NCBI RefSeq assembly: GCF_000463155.2 | Contig: NZ_AWFZ01000061.1 | Coordinates: forward strand, 173,294 to 237,293 | Source: Siccibacter turicensis LMG 23730 | GTDB taxonomy: Bacteria > Pseudomonadota > Gammaproteobacteria > Enterobacterales > Enterobacteriaceae | Reading direction: 5' to 3' | Length of the DNA: 64,000 bases | In this document: one piece after another, positions 55,551-62,932 of the stretch | Layout: every line of letters starts with the position of its first letter | Position numbering within the stretch: position 1 is the first letter of the stretch | Notes under the pieces: generated by a model | Database searches by the model: none | Seen by the model: only the letters and a program-made list of their open reading frames with translations | Told to the model about the DNA's origin: nothing | Position numbers and translations under genes: made by a program

Positions 55551-56453
55551 CTACACATCAACGTAATCCTTCAATACGTCCCCCAGCCACTCCATGAACA
55601 GATGGACGCGCCGCGAGAGGTTGCGCCGGTGCGGATAGATAAGCGATACCGGCATCGGCTGTGCCCGGTACAGGGGGAGAATTTCTGTCAACTGTCCGGT
55701 GCGCAGCGCCTCGCGCACGGCGGTACGCGGCACCTGAATAATCCCCAGCCCGGCGAGGCAGGCGGCGTGGTAGGTTTCGGTGCTGTTCACCGTCAGCACG
55801 CCGCCGGTTTTCACCCAGTGCGTCTCATTGTTGAGAAAATACTCGAAGCCCTGAGGACGAACCCCGAGGTTTAACGCATAGTGAATCACCGCGTGGGAGG
55901 CGAGATCCTCCGGCGAGTGGGGATAGCCAAAGCGCTCCAGATAGCCGGGGCTGGCGCAGTTGACGACGGTGAGTTTTCCCAGCGGACGCGCCACCAGCCC
56001 GGAGTCGCGCAGGGTGCCGATGCGCACCACGCAATCAAACCCTTCCCCAATGACGTCCACGCGCCGGTCGCTGCTGCTCAGTTCAAGCTCGATGCCGGGA
56101 TACTGTTGCAGGAACGCGGGCAGGCGGGGCATCACCACGTTTTTCGCCACCGCGACCGGCATGTCGACCCGCAGTCGCCCGCTGATGGTGGCAGGATCGT
56201 GCAAAAAAAGCCCGTCCAGCTCGTCGATATTGGCCAGCAGATCCCGGGCGCGTTCGTAGTAGACCATGCCGTCCTGGGTGAGCTGCACCCGCCGGGTGGT
56301 GCGATGAAGCAGGCGCGTACCGAGGTGCGTCTCCAGCGCCTGGATCTGACGTGAGACGCTCCCTTTTGGCAGGCCGAGCGTGTCAGCCGCCCGGGAAAAA
56401 CTTTCCAGTTCAGCCACCCGGACAAAAAGCTGCATTGCGTGAATTTTATCCAT
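55551..56453 (-). CDS. yhjC: YhjC LysR-family regulator
   Basis: 300-residue LTTR. N-terminal winged HTH MDKIHAMQLFVRVAELESFSRAADTLGLPKGSVSRQIQALETHLGTRLLHRTTRRVQLTQDG, then the two-lobed effector domain. Divergent from an SDR oxidoreductase gene over a 117-base gap that holds a T-N11-A palindrome, the classical layout where a LysR protein controls its divergent neighbour. In E. coli K-12 yhjC has a different neighbour, so the target set may differ. Confidence 0.9.
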   Translation of the reverse strand: MDKIHAMQLFVRVAELESFSRAADTLGLPKGSVSRQIQALETHLGTRLLHRTTRRVQLTQDGMVYYERARDLLANIDELDGLFLHDPATISGRLRVDMPVAVAKNVVMPRLPAFLQQYPGIELELSSSDRRVDVIGEGFDCVVRIGTLRDSGLVARPLGKLTVVNCASPGYLERFGYPHSPEDLASHAVIHYALNLGVRPQGFEYFLNNETHWVKTGGVLTVNSTETYHAACLAGLGIIQVPRTAVREALRTGQLTEILPLYRAQPMPVSLIYPHRRNLSRRVHLFMEWLGDVLKDYVDV

Positions 56454-56463
56454 TTTTTTTCAC

Positions 56464-56478
56464 ATTATTGTTGATAAT
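56464..56478. promoter_or_regulatory. LysR-type T-N11-A palindrome
   Basis: ATTAT, five bases, ATAAT: a 15-bp palindrome fitting the LTTR T-N11-A rule, between yhjC and the SDR gene. Binding by YhjC is inference. Confidence 0.45.
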
Positions 56479-56570
56479 GAAACAGTGAAGCGTAATTACC
56501 CGTCTTTATTGATTATGTATCAGCTAATAAGCTCATCAGCAATCACCACAACACCATAAACGAGGTTTCT

Positions 56571-57329
56571 ATGTCACAACGTATCGCAATCGTAACGGGT
56601 GGAAGTCGCGGTCTGGGGAAAAACGCAGCGCTGAAGCTGGCGGAGCGTGGAACCGGGGTTATCATTACCTGGCACAGCCGCGAGCAGGACGCGCAGCAGG
56701 TTGTACGTGAAATGGAGCTAAAAGGCGTAAAAGCGGCGGCATTACAGTTCAACGCCGCCGATAGTGCAAGTTTTGAAGGGTTTGTCCGTCGGGTCAAGGA
56801 GACCCTGAAAGAGGTCTGGGGGCGGGACAGCTTCGATTATTTACTGAACAACGCCGGGATCGGCATTAATACCCCGTTTGAGCAGACCACCGAGCAGCAG
56901 TTTGACGAGCTGGTCAATATCCACCTCAAGGGGCCGTTTTTCCTCACCCAGCGCCTGCTGCCGCTGATAAAAGACGGCGGGCGTATTCTCAACGTGTCGT
57001 CCGGGCTGGCGCGCTTCGCCCTGCCGGGTTACAGCGCCTACGCGGCAATGAAGGGAGCGATGGAAGTGCTGACGCGCTATCAGGCCAAAGAGCTGGGGGC
57101 GCGCGGGATTTCAGTCAATATCATTGCGCCAGGCGCCATCGAGACCGATTTCGGCGGCGGCGTAGTGCGCGACAATACCCAGATCAACCAGCATATCGCG
57201 TCGCAAACCGCACTGGGCCGGGTCGGGCTGCCGGATGATATTGGTAATGCGATGGCGGCGCTGCTCAGCGACGATCTGGCGTGGATGAATGCCCAGCGTG
57301 TGGAAGTGTCAGGTGGGATGTTTATCTGA
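56571..57329 (+). CDS. SDR-family oxidoreductase
   Basis: 252-residue classical short-chain dehydrogenase. NAD(P) motif TGGSRGLG (9-16), NNAG, catalytic serine in NVSSG and YxxxK as YAAMK: Y-A-A-M-K fits the YxxxK pair. The C-terminal SGGMFI resembles FabG-like enzymes. Substrate unknown. Divergent from yhjC, so probably under its control. Confidence 0.9.
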   Translation: MSQRIAIVTGGSRGLGKNAALKLAERGTGVIITWHSREQDAQQVVREMELKGVKAAALQFNAADSASFEGFVRRVKETLKEVWGRDSFDYLLNNAGIGINTPFEQTTEQQFDELVNIHLKGPFFLTQRLLPLIKDGGRILNVSSGLARFALPGYSAYAAMKGAMEVLTRYQAKELGARGISVNIIAPGAIETDFGGGVVRDNTQINQHIASQTALGRVGLPDDIGNAMAALLSDDLAWMNAQRVEVSGGMFI

Positions 57330-57366
57330 AAACAGGGGATACAAGGGCAGCCTTGTATCCCGTTTT
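57330..57366. terminator. Bidirectional terminator SDR / ydeI
   Basis: Stem GGGATACAAGG/CCTTGTATCCC with a 4-nt loop, flanked by AAAAC and GTTTT, between convergent genes. Confidence 0.8.
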
Positions 57367-57367
57367 G

Positions 57368-57766
57368 TTACTGCTTCTGGAAGTGGGTCACGCGAACCTG
57401 TGGGTTCTTGTGCTTCTTATCAAGGGAACCACTGAAGCGAACCAGATCGTCCGGGCTGAACTGTTTGCCCTGGAACACGGCTTCCGGAATCATGACGTCA
57501 ATTTCGCCGGTGCGATCCTGGAAACGGTAGGTGTCGTTGCCGAGTTTTTTGATGATATTACCGTGCAGGGTGACCGTCGCGCCGTCATGCATGGTTTTCG
57601 CATGTTCGACGTTCATCACGCGGGCGTCTTCAATACCGCGGTAGCCGTCATCAAGTTTGTGGGGCGGCGGCGGCGCTTTGTCTTCCTGCAGGCCGGGTTT
57701 ATCGTCCGCCAGCGCCGGAGAAGACACGCACAGCGCCAGCAGCGAAGCAATAATCGCTTTTTTCAT
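57368..57766 (-). CDS. ydeI: YdeI-like periplasmic OB-fold protein
   Basis: 132 residues. Signal peptide MKKAIIASLLALCVSSPALA, then a YgiW/YdeI bacterial OB-fold domain: AKTMHDGATVTLHGNIIKKLGNDTYRFQDRTGEIDVMIP. The leader region DKPGLQEDKAPPPPHKLDDGYRG is closer to E. coli YdeI than to YgiW. Family members are stress-induced and help resistance to peroxide or cationic peptides. The ATG at 57766 has AGGAG five bases upstream; an earlier GTG adds two residues. Confidence 0.87.
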   Translation of the reverse strand: MKKAIIASLLALCVSSPALADDKPGLQEDKAPPPPHKLDDGYRGIEDARVMNVEHAKTMHDGATVTLHGNIIKKLGNDTYRFQDRTGEIDVMIPEAVFQGKQFSPDDLVRFSGSLDKKHKNPQVRVTHFQKQ

Positions 57767-57857
57767 AAACACTCCTTATGCATTGGCGTAGCCTTAAGCC
57801 TGGCACAAGGTGCGGTGCTGTCACCCATTTTGAGAACAGTCCGGTTCGTTATTGCGC

Positions 57858-58385
57858 TCAGCGGTATTCGTGCTTCAGCAATCCGAACAGCCAGTCATCC
57901 TGCCAGCGTCCGTCAAGAAACCAGCTCTCGCGTAGCGTGCCCTCCAGCTGAAACCCGCACTTTTCCAGTAGTTTACGTGACGTCAGGTTGCCAGCGGTGA
58001 CGGTGGCGGTCAGTTTTCGCACGCCACCGCTCCCAAAGGCAAATTCACACAGCGCGCGCAGCGATTCATGGGCGTAGCCGATGCCCTGCCAGGCCGGATC
58101 GAGCAGAAACCCCACTTCGGCCAGGTCGGCATCATGGTGCAGATAGCCGGTCAGCCCTACCGGCGAGCCGCTCTCTTTATCGCGCATCAGCAGGCACAGC
58201 CAGTGGCTGGCACCGGGCTGCCAGGTCGGCAGGCGCGCATCAAACGCGGCGCGGATCGCGTCCAGCGGGCGCGGGTCGGCGACAAACGCCATCACCTGCC
58301 GATCCTGATAAAGCTGCAAAAAGAACGGCCAGTCGTCCGGGGTGAGTGGCTGGTAGGTCAGACGGCGAGAATCGATAGGTTGCAT
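57858..58385 (-). CDS. GNAT N-acetyltransferase, RimJ/RimL-like
   Basis: 175 residues. LTYQPLTPDDWPFFLQLYQDRQVMAF is the typical RimJ/L-like opening, and AEVGFLLDPAWQGIGYAHESLRALCEFAF contains the acetyl-CoA loop QGIGYA. GNLTSRKLLEKCGFQLEGTLRESWFLDGRWQD is the C-terminal signature of this branch. Substrate unknown; such enzymes acetylate protein N-termini or small molecules. AGGA precedes the ATG. Confidence 0.88.
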   Translation of the reverse strand: MQPIDSRRLTYQPLTPDDWPFFLQLYQDRQVMAFVADPRPLDAIRAAFDARLPTWQPGASHWLCLLMRDKESGSPVGLTGYLHHDADLAEVGFLLDPAWQGIGYAHESLRALCEFAFGSGGVRKLTATVTAGNLTSRKLLEKCGFQLEGTLRESWFLDGRWQDDWLFGLLKHEYR

Positions 58386-58572
58386 AGCGGAATTCCTGTT
58401 GGCGCAGCGGCCAGATTTACCCTGAAAATGAACGCCGCGCCAGCGTTATTCCCCGCGCTTTGATTAGCACTACTGGGGGATTGCCAGAAACGTGCGTCCA
58501 AAGCGAAATTGCCTGGTGTAAGGCGTGTAAACCTCCCCGACGGCATGCAAAATCACTGATTTTTTAGCTCTT

Positions 58573-58703
58573 TTGAACATGTCACTGTTCTTTATATTTG
58601 TTTACGCTATGTTTTACGCGCCATCATTTTCGGCAAAAATACAAACATAGCGACAGCGCCAGCGTAATACCAGGCGCAGGCCAGGCGGGGCCTGAGTTTT
58701 TTT
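58573..58703 (+). ncRNA. Possible short RNA or attenuator leader
   Basis: Within the 333-base gap before the HEPN-like gene, a weak promoter (TTTTGA, 16 bases, TATATT at 58593-58598) precedes two stem-loops. The first has perfect 10-bp arms CGCTATGTTT (58605-58614) and AAACATAGCG (58643-58652). The second is a terminator with CAGGCC/GGCCTG (58677-58694) and seven T to 58703. The implied transcript is about 100 nt and ends only 15 bases before the next ATG. It could be an independent sRNA or a transcription attenuator. Unverified; no known family recognised. The rest of 58386-58572 shows nothing. Confidence 0.4.
58677..58703 (+). terminator. Intrinsic terminator just upstream of the HEPN-like gene
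   Basis: CAGGCC/GGCCTG stem with a 6-nt loop, two bases, then seven T. Its unusual position 15 bases before an ATG suggests regulated read-through. Confidence 0.65.
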
Positions 58704-58718
58704 ATCGACGGGATAATC

Positions 58719-60317
58719 ATGACGCGTTCTGCACAGCCGATGGTGCGTGTAAATTTCGAGGTGTGCCTGGGGATTATTCGCCAGGCTGCGGTCGAAATTT
58801 TGATGCTGCTAAATATTCATGCGGCGGAAGGGAAGGATCCGCGGTGGTTTCTGGAGCAGCTCGAAGTCGCGCGTCTGAATCTCGGTAACTGGGCCGCCGT
58901 GGCGCGGCGTCTTAATCTCAACGACGCAGAGATGTCACAGTTCACCATCCAGCTTCGCCATCTGCAACAGCAGGTGCCGGGCTATGAGAGCGGTCAGGAC
59001 GTCAGCACCAACCAGATGATCGCCGCCCTGCGTTTTGTCTCCGCCCTCGAACAGCTCAAAGAGAAGCAGCCGCTTCTGCACTACAGCACCGCCCTTGATA
59101 CGTCTACCCCCGCGCCGGAGCGTGAAGCCCGACAGCAGATCCGCGCCCTTGAGCTGATGATCCGCGGCCTTATTCACCGCGCCTGGCCGGACCGGTCGCA
59201 GCTGCTGCACCATCTCAATACCCTGTTTGGTGCCGATAAGGTGCGACGCTGGGTGAAAATGTCGGAAAACGACGACGTATTAAGCGGGATGCTGTTTAGC
59301 GAACTGGCGCTGCTGCTGGTGGATAAAAAAGAGTACGCCCGTCACTACGCCAGCATTTTCCAGAGCGCAGCGTCGCTGAGCTTTCTTATCGAGCCGCGGA
59401 AAACCCTGCAGGCTTTTCTCGAAGATGTGCGCCAGTACCGCAACACGCTGCTGAGCGGCCAGCCGCTCACCCCAACCCAGAGTACGCTGCTCGACAGCTA
59501 CTTCGAGGATATCTCCGGTCCGGTACAGCGCGCCTACAATGAAGGCCGCACCAGCGTGAACCCCGGTGCGCTGCTGGCGGCGAATGAGAGCGAGCTGGCC
59601 GAATTTTATGACTACGCCCGTCAAAAGAACGATCTGGTGGGCGGGGATATCTTTGACGTGCGCAGTGGGATCGACCGCCCGGAAAAAATGAACGCCCGCA
59701 GTAAGGAAGAGCGCCAACAGCTCATCTATGGCGCGCTCTGGGGCGTAGTTGGCATCGTGGTGATCACCATCGCCATTGGCGCGCTGATGATTGTCAGCGA
59801 TGTCGCCACGCCGCCTGCGCCCGCCGCCCAGAAAAATATTCTCAGCGAAGAGGTGGACGAGCAGCGCTACACCAGTACCCGCAGCGCGCGCGATGTGCTG
59901 GCCAGCATGGGCATCCGCTGGGATGAGAACAGCCTGCGCTCGGCCATTGAGCGCAATGACTCCAAAGTGGCGCGGCTGTTTTTACAGGGCGGCATGGAGT
60001 GGAAAGTCTCCTGGACGGAGCAGCTGCTGGCCGACGAGAGCAACGAAACGCTGAATCTGCTGCTTAACTATCGCCCGCAGATGAACGAGCTAAAACCCTG
60101 CCGACGCATGATCGCCACCATCGGGCACGCTATGGCCCAGGGTGAATCGCTCAACGCGTTGCGAAAACAGTATCTGCGTGCGTTCTGCACCACGCCAGCG
60201 GTCGTGAAGCGGCAAAAATATGAGATGGAGCTGGCGCAGCAGCGCGAGGTGGGCGGCGGCGATATCGAGAAGAAGTGGGCCGGCATTCAAAAAGCGATCT
60301 ACCGGGTGATTGAGTAG
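58719..60317 (+). CDS. STY4199-type HEPN-like membrane protein
   Basis: 532 residues. I recall homologues annotated as STY4199 family HEPN domain-containing proteins; function unknown. Residues 1-330 are helical and soluble. DVRQYRNTLLSGQ (237-249) looks like the HEPN RNxxxH motif, but with serine where histidine should be. One transmembrane helix spans about 336-360 (LIYGALWGVVGIVVITIAIGALMIVSD). The remaining 170 residues include an ankyrin-like piece (NSLRSAIERNDSKVARLFLQGGMEW, ETLNLLLNYRP). No partner gene in the same direction; ends at a bidirectional terminator shared with gor. Confidence 0.75.
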   Translation: MTRSAQPMVRVNFEVCLGIIRQAAVEILMLLNIHAAEGKDPRWFLEQLEVARLNLGNWAAVARRLNLNDAEMSQFTIQLRHLQQQVPGYESGQDVSTNQMIAALRFVSALEQLKEKQPLLHYSTALDTSTPAPEREARQQIRALELMIRGLIHRAWPDRSQLLHHLNTLFGADKVRRWVKMSENDDVLSGMLFSELALLLVDKKEYARHYASIFQSAASLSFLIEPRKTLQAFLEDVRQYRNTLLSGQPLTPTQSTLLDSYFEDISGPVQRAYNEGRTSVNPGALLAANESELAEFYDYARQKNDLVGGDIFDVRSGIDRPEKMNARSKEERQQLIYGALWGVVGIVVITIAIGALMIVSDVATPPAPAAQKNILSEEVDEQRYTSTRSARDVLASMGIRWDENSLRSAIERNDSKVARLFLQGGMEWKVSWTEQLLADESNETLNLLLNYRPQMNELKPCRRMIATIGHAMAQGESLNALRKQYLRAFCTTPAVVKRQKYEMELAQQREVGGGDIEKKWAGIQKAIYRVIE

Positions 60318-60355
60318 CGGGGTGGTGTTGAAGCCCGCAGGATACGTAAGATAAT

Positions 60356-60383
60356 AAAAAGCCCCTCGCTGAGGGGCTTTTTT
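60356..60383. terminator. Bidirectional terminator before gor end
   Basis: Stem AGCCCCTC/GAGGGGCT with five A before and six T after, the same hairpin as at 48311-48340, in the convergent gap. Confidence 0.9.
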
Positions 60384-60384
60384 A

Positions 60385-61737
60385 TTAACGCATGGTGACA
60401 AACTCTTCGGCGGCGGTGGGGTGGATCGCCACGGTGTTGTCGAAGTCTTTTTTGGTGGCACCCATCTTCAGCGCCACCGCAAAGCCCTGCAGTATCTCAT
60501 CCATACCGGCACCGATACCGTGAATGCCGACAATCTTCTCATCCTTGCCAACGCACACCAGCTTCATGCGGCACGGCTGACGATGAGACGTGACGGCGGT
60601 GTACATGGCGGTGAAGGACGAGCGATAGATTTTTACCTCGTCATCGCCGTACTGTTCACGCGCCTGCGGCTCGGTGAGGCCCACGGTGCCAATCGGCGGG
60701 TGGCTGAACACCACGGTCGGGACGTTGCTGTAGTCCAGATGCTCGTCCGGCTTGTTGTTGAACAGGCGCTCAGAGAGACGGCGTCCGGCGGCTACCGCGA
60801 CCGGCGTCAGCTCAACCGCGCCGGTGTTATCGCCCACCGCATAAATCCCCGGCACGCTGGTGTTCTGGTATTTATCAACGACGATGTAGCCTTTTTCGTT
60901 GGTTTTCACCCCGGTGACGTCCAGGTTGAAGGTGTCGTTCGCCGGCTCGCGGCCAATCGCCCACACCAGGCAATCCACGGTAAAGCTGCGATCGTCTTCC
61001 AGCGTCAGAGTCAGGCTGCCATCGCTGTTTTTCACTACCGATTTCGGTATGGCTTCGGTTTGCAGCGTCGGGCCTTCCGCCAGCATCACTTCTTTCAGGG
61101 TTTCAGACAGCATCGGATCGAAGCTGCGCAGCGGGGAGTGCTTGCGCACAAACAGGTGCGTTTCGGCACCCAGCGCGTTGACCACGCCCGCCAGTTCTAC
61201 GGCGATATAACCCGCTCCCACCACTGCAACCCGTTTGGGCAAAGCAGGCAGTTCGAAGAAGCCGTCGGAGTCGATGCCGTATTCCGCGCCCGGAATGGCC
61301 GGACGGGTCGGACGTCCACCGGTGGCGATAAGGATATGATCGGCGGTGATGGTTTCGCCGTTCACTTCCACGGTATGGGCATCAACGAAGCGCGCAAAGC
61401 CGCGGATCACGTCAACGCGGTTTTTACTCAGACCCGTTTCATACGAGGTGTGAATGCGATCGATGTAAGCGCTGCGGCTGGCGACCAGTTTGCCCCAGTC
61501 GAAGTTATTTACTGTGGTATCGAAGCCGTAGTCGGGGCCATAAAGATGAATCGCCTCGGCGATCTGCGCCGCGTGCCACATCACTTTTTTCGGTACGCAC
61601 CCGACGTTCACGCAGGTGCCGCCCAGCTCTTTAGCTTCGATGAGCGCGCATTTTCGTCCATACATCGCCGCGCGGTTGATGGAGGCGATACCGCCGCTGC
61701 CGCCGCCGATGGAGATGTAATCGTAATGTCTGGTCAT
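60385..61737 (-). CDS. gor: Gor glutathione reductase
   Basis: 450-residue FAD/NADPH disulfide oxidoreductase, same length as E. coli Gor. FAD motif GGGSGG (11-16), redox pair C42/C47 in [14 protein letters not shown] motif [11 protein letters not shown], and the C-terminal interface HPTAAEE with the catalytic histidine. Keeps cytosolic glutathione reduced. The start at 61737 (AAGG eight bases upstream) gives [13 protein letters not shown]; the frame extends seven codons further without support. Confidence 0.97.
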   Translation of the reverse strand: MTRHYDYISIGGGSGGIASINRAAMYGRKCALIEAKELGGTCVNVGCVPKKVMWHAAQIAEAIHLYGPDYGFDTTVNNFDWGKLVASRSAYIDRIHTSYETGLSKNRVDVIRGFARFVDAHTVEVNGETITADHILIATGGRPTRPAIPGAEYGIDSDGFFELPALPKRVAVVGAGYIAVELAGVVNALGAETHLFVRKHSPLRSFDPMLSETLKEVMLAEGPTLQTEAIPKSVVKNSDGSLTLTLEDDRSFTVDCLVWAIGREPANDTFNLDVTGVKTNEKGYIVVDKYQNTSVPGIYAVGDNTGAVELTPVAVAAGRRLSERLFNNKPDEHLDYSNVPTVVFSHPPIGTVGLTEPQAREQYGDDEVKIYRSSFTAMYTAVTSHRQPCRMKLVCVGKDEKIVGIHGIGAGMDEILQGFAVALKMGATKKDFDNTVAIHPTAAEEFVTMR

Positions 61738-61834
61738 GGCCGTTACCTTGAATAGCATCGTAAAAGTAAGCGTAGTGTAAGCGCAGCGTGCACGGGTGTC
61801 GTGACGCTGGCGTCTATGGTTTCAATCAGCAACC

Positions 61835-62677
61835 TTATTCCGGTACCACCCAGCTTAGCGTGGTGTGCCCGGTGCCCGACGGCACCAGGGTTTTGTGCAG
61901 CCAGGGCAGCGCGGTCGCCATCTGCTGCTCCAGCTTCCACGGCGGGTTGATAACGATCATGCCGGAGGCGGTCATGCCACGCTGGTCGCTGTCCGGACGC
62001 ACCGCCAGTTCAATTTGCAGGATGCGGCGAATGCCGGTGGCTTCCAGCTCCTTAAGCATGCGCTTAATCTGGGCGCGCAGCACTACCGGGTACCACAGCG
62101 CGTAGGTGCCAGTGGCAAAACGACGATGCCCTTCGCTGATGCCCTGCACCACCGCCTGGTAATCGCTTTTGATTTCATACGGCGGGTCAATGAGGATCAG
62201 GCCACGGCGCGACGGCGGCGGCAGCTTCGATTTTAACTGCTGGTAGCCGTCAGCGCGCTCAACGCGGGCGCGGCTGTCCTTCTGGAATTCGCCGCGCAGC
62301 AGCGGGAAGTCGCTCGGGTGCAGCTCGGTCAGCTGCAGGCTGTCCTGCTCACGCAGCAGCTGGCGGGCAATCAGCGGTGAGCCAGGGTAGTAGCGCAGCT
62401 GGCCGGTACGGTTGAAGTGCGCCACCGCGCTCATGTAAGGCTCGAACTCCGCCGGGAGATCGTCGCGCTGCCACAGACGGGCAATACCTTCGAGATACTC
62501 CCCGGTGCGTTCGGCGCGCTCGCTGCTGAGCTGATAGCGGCCCGCGCCGGCGTGCGTGTCCAGATAGAGGAAGGGCTTATCTTTCTCTTTCAGCGATTCG
62601 ATAATAAGGCTCTGGACGGTATGTTTGAGCACATCGGCGTGGTTGCCAGCGTGAAAGCTGTGGCGGTAACTGAGCAT
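61835..62677 (-). CDS. rlmJ: RlmJ 23S rRNA m6A2030 methyltransferase
   Basis: 280 residues. SAM-dependent Rossmann enzyme with N-terminal MLSYRHSFHAGNHADVLKH, LYLDTHAGAGRY (SAM loop) and catalytic ILIDPPYE. Methylates A2030 of 23S rRNA. The frame is open upstream to 62884, but the MLSYRH start at 62677 matches E. coli exactly in length. Divergent from prlC. Confidence 0.96.
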   Translation of the reverse strand: MLSYRHSFHAGNHADVLKHTVQSLIIESLKEKDKPFLYLDTHAGAGRYQLSSERAERTGEYLEGIARLWQRDDLPAEFEPYMSAVAHFNRTGQLRYYPGSPLIARQLLREQDSLQLTELHPSDFPLLRGEFQKDSRARVERADGYQQLKSKLPPPSRRGLILIDPPYEIKSDYQAVVQGISEGHRRFATGTYALWYPVVLRAQIKRMLKELEATGIRRILQIELAVRPDSDQRGMTASGMIVINPPWKLEQQMATALPWLHKTLVPSGTGHTTLSWVVPE

Positions 62678-62840
62678 GACTGAGTGACTTCCGGAAGATA
62701 AACAAGTTAACGAACAGTTTACCGCAGATCGCAACGGATTACCGCTGCACGGATGATGCAGGACACTGAAAGCCGCTTTTTGGACGCGAGCAGCGCAGCG
62801 CTGTCGGGCAGTAATCCGCGTCGCCGGGCACTCCGCGCCA

Positions 62841-62868
62841 TTGAAATTCACTACACTTAACCCCATGC
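62841..62868 (+). promoter_or_regulatory. Sigma-32 promoter of prlC
   Basis: TTGAAA (62841-62846), a 14-base spacer and CCCCATGC (62861-62868), close to the heat-shock consensus CTTGAAA-N12/15-CCCCATnT. prlC/opdA is a known heat-shock gene in E. coli. Confidence 0.7.
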
Positions 62869-62932
62869 TAAGACGCACAGGCAAAGCGCTGGAACGCGCG
62901 CTACATTCACCCTATTCGACAGGACTGCGCTT

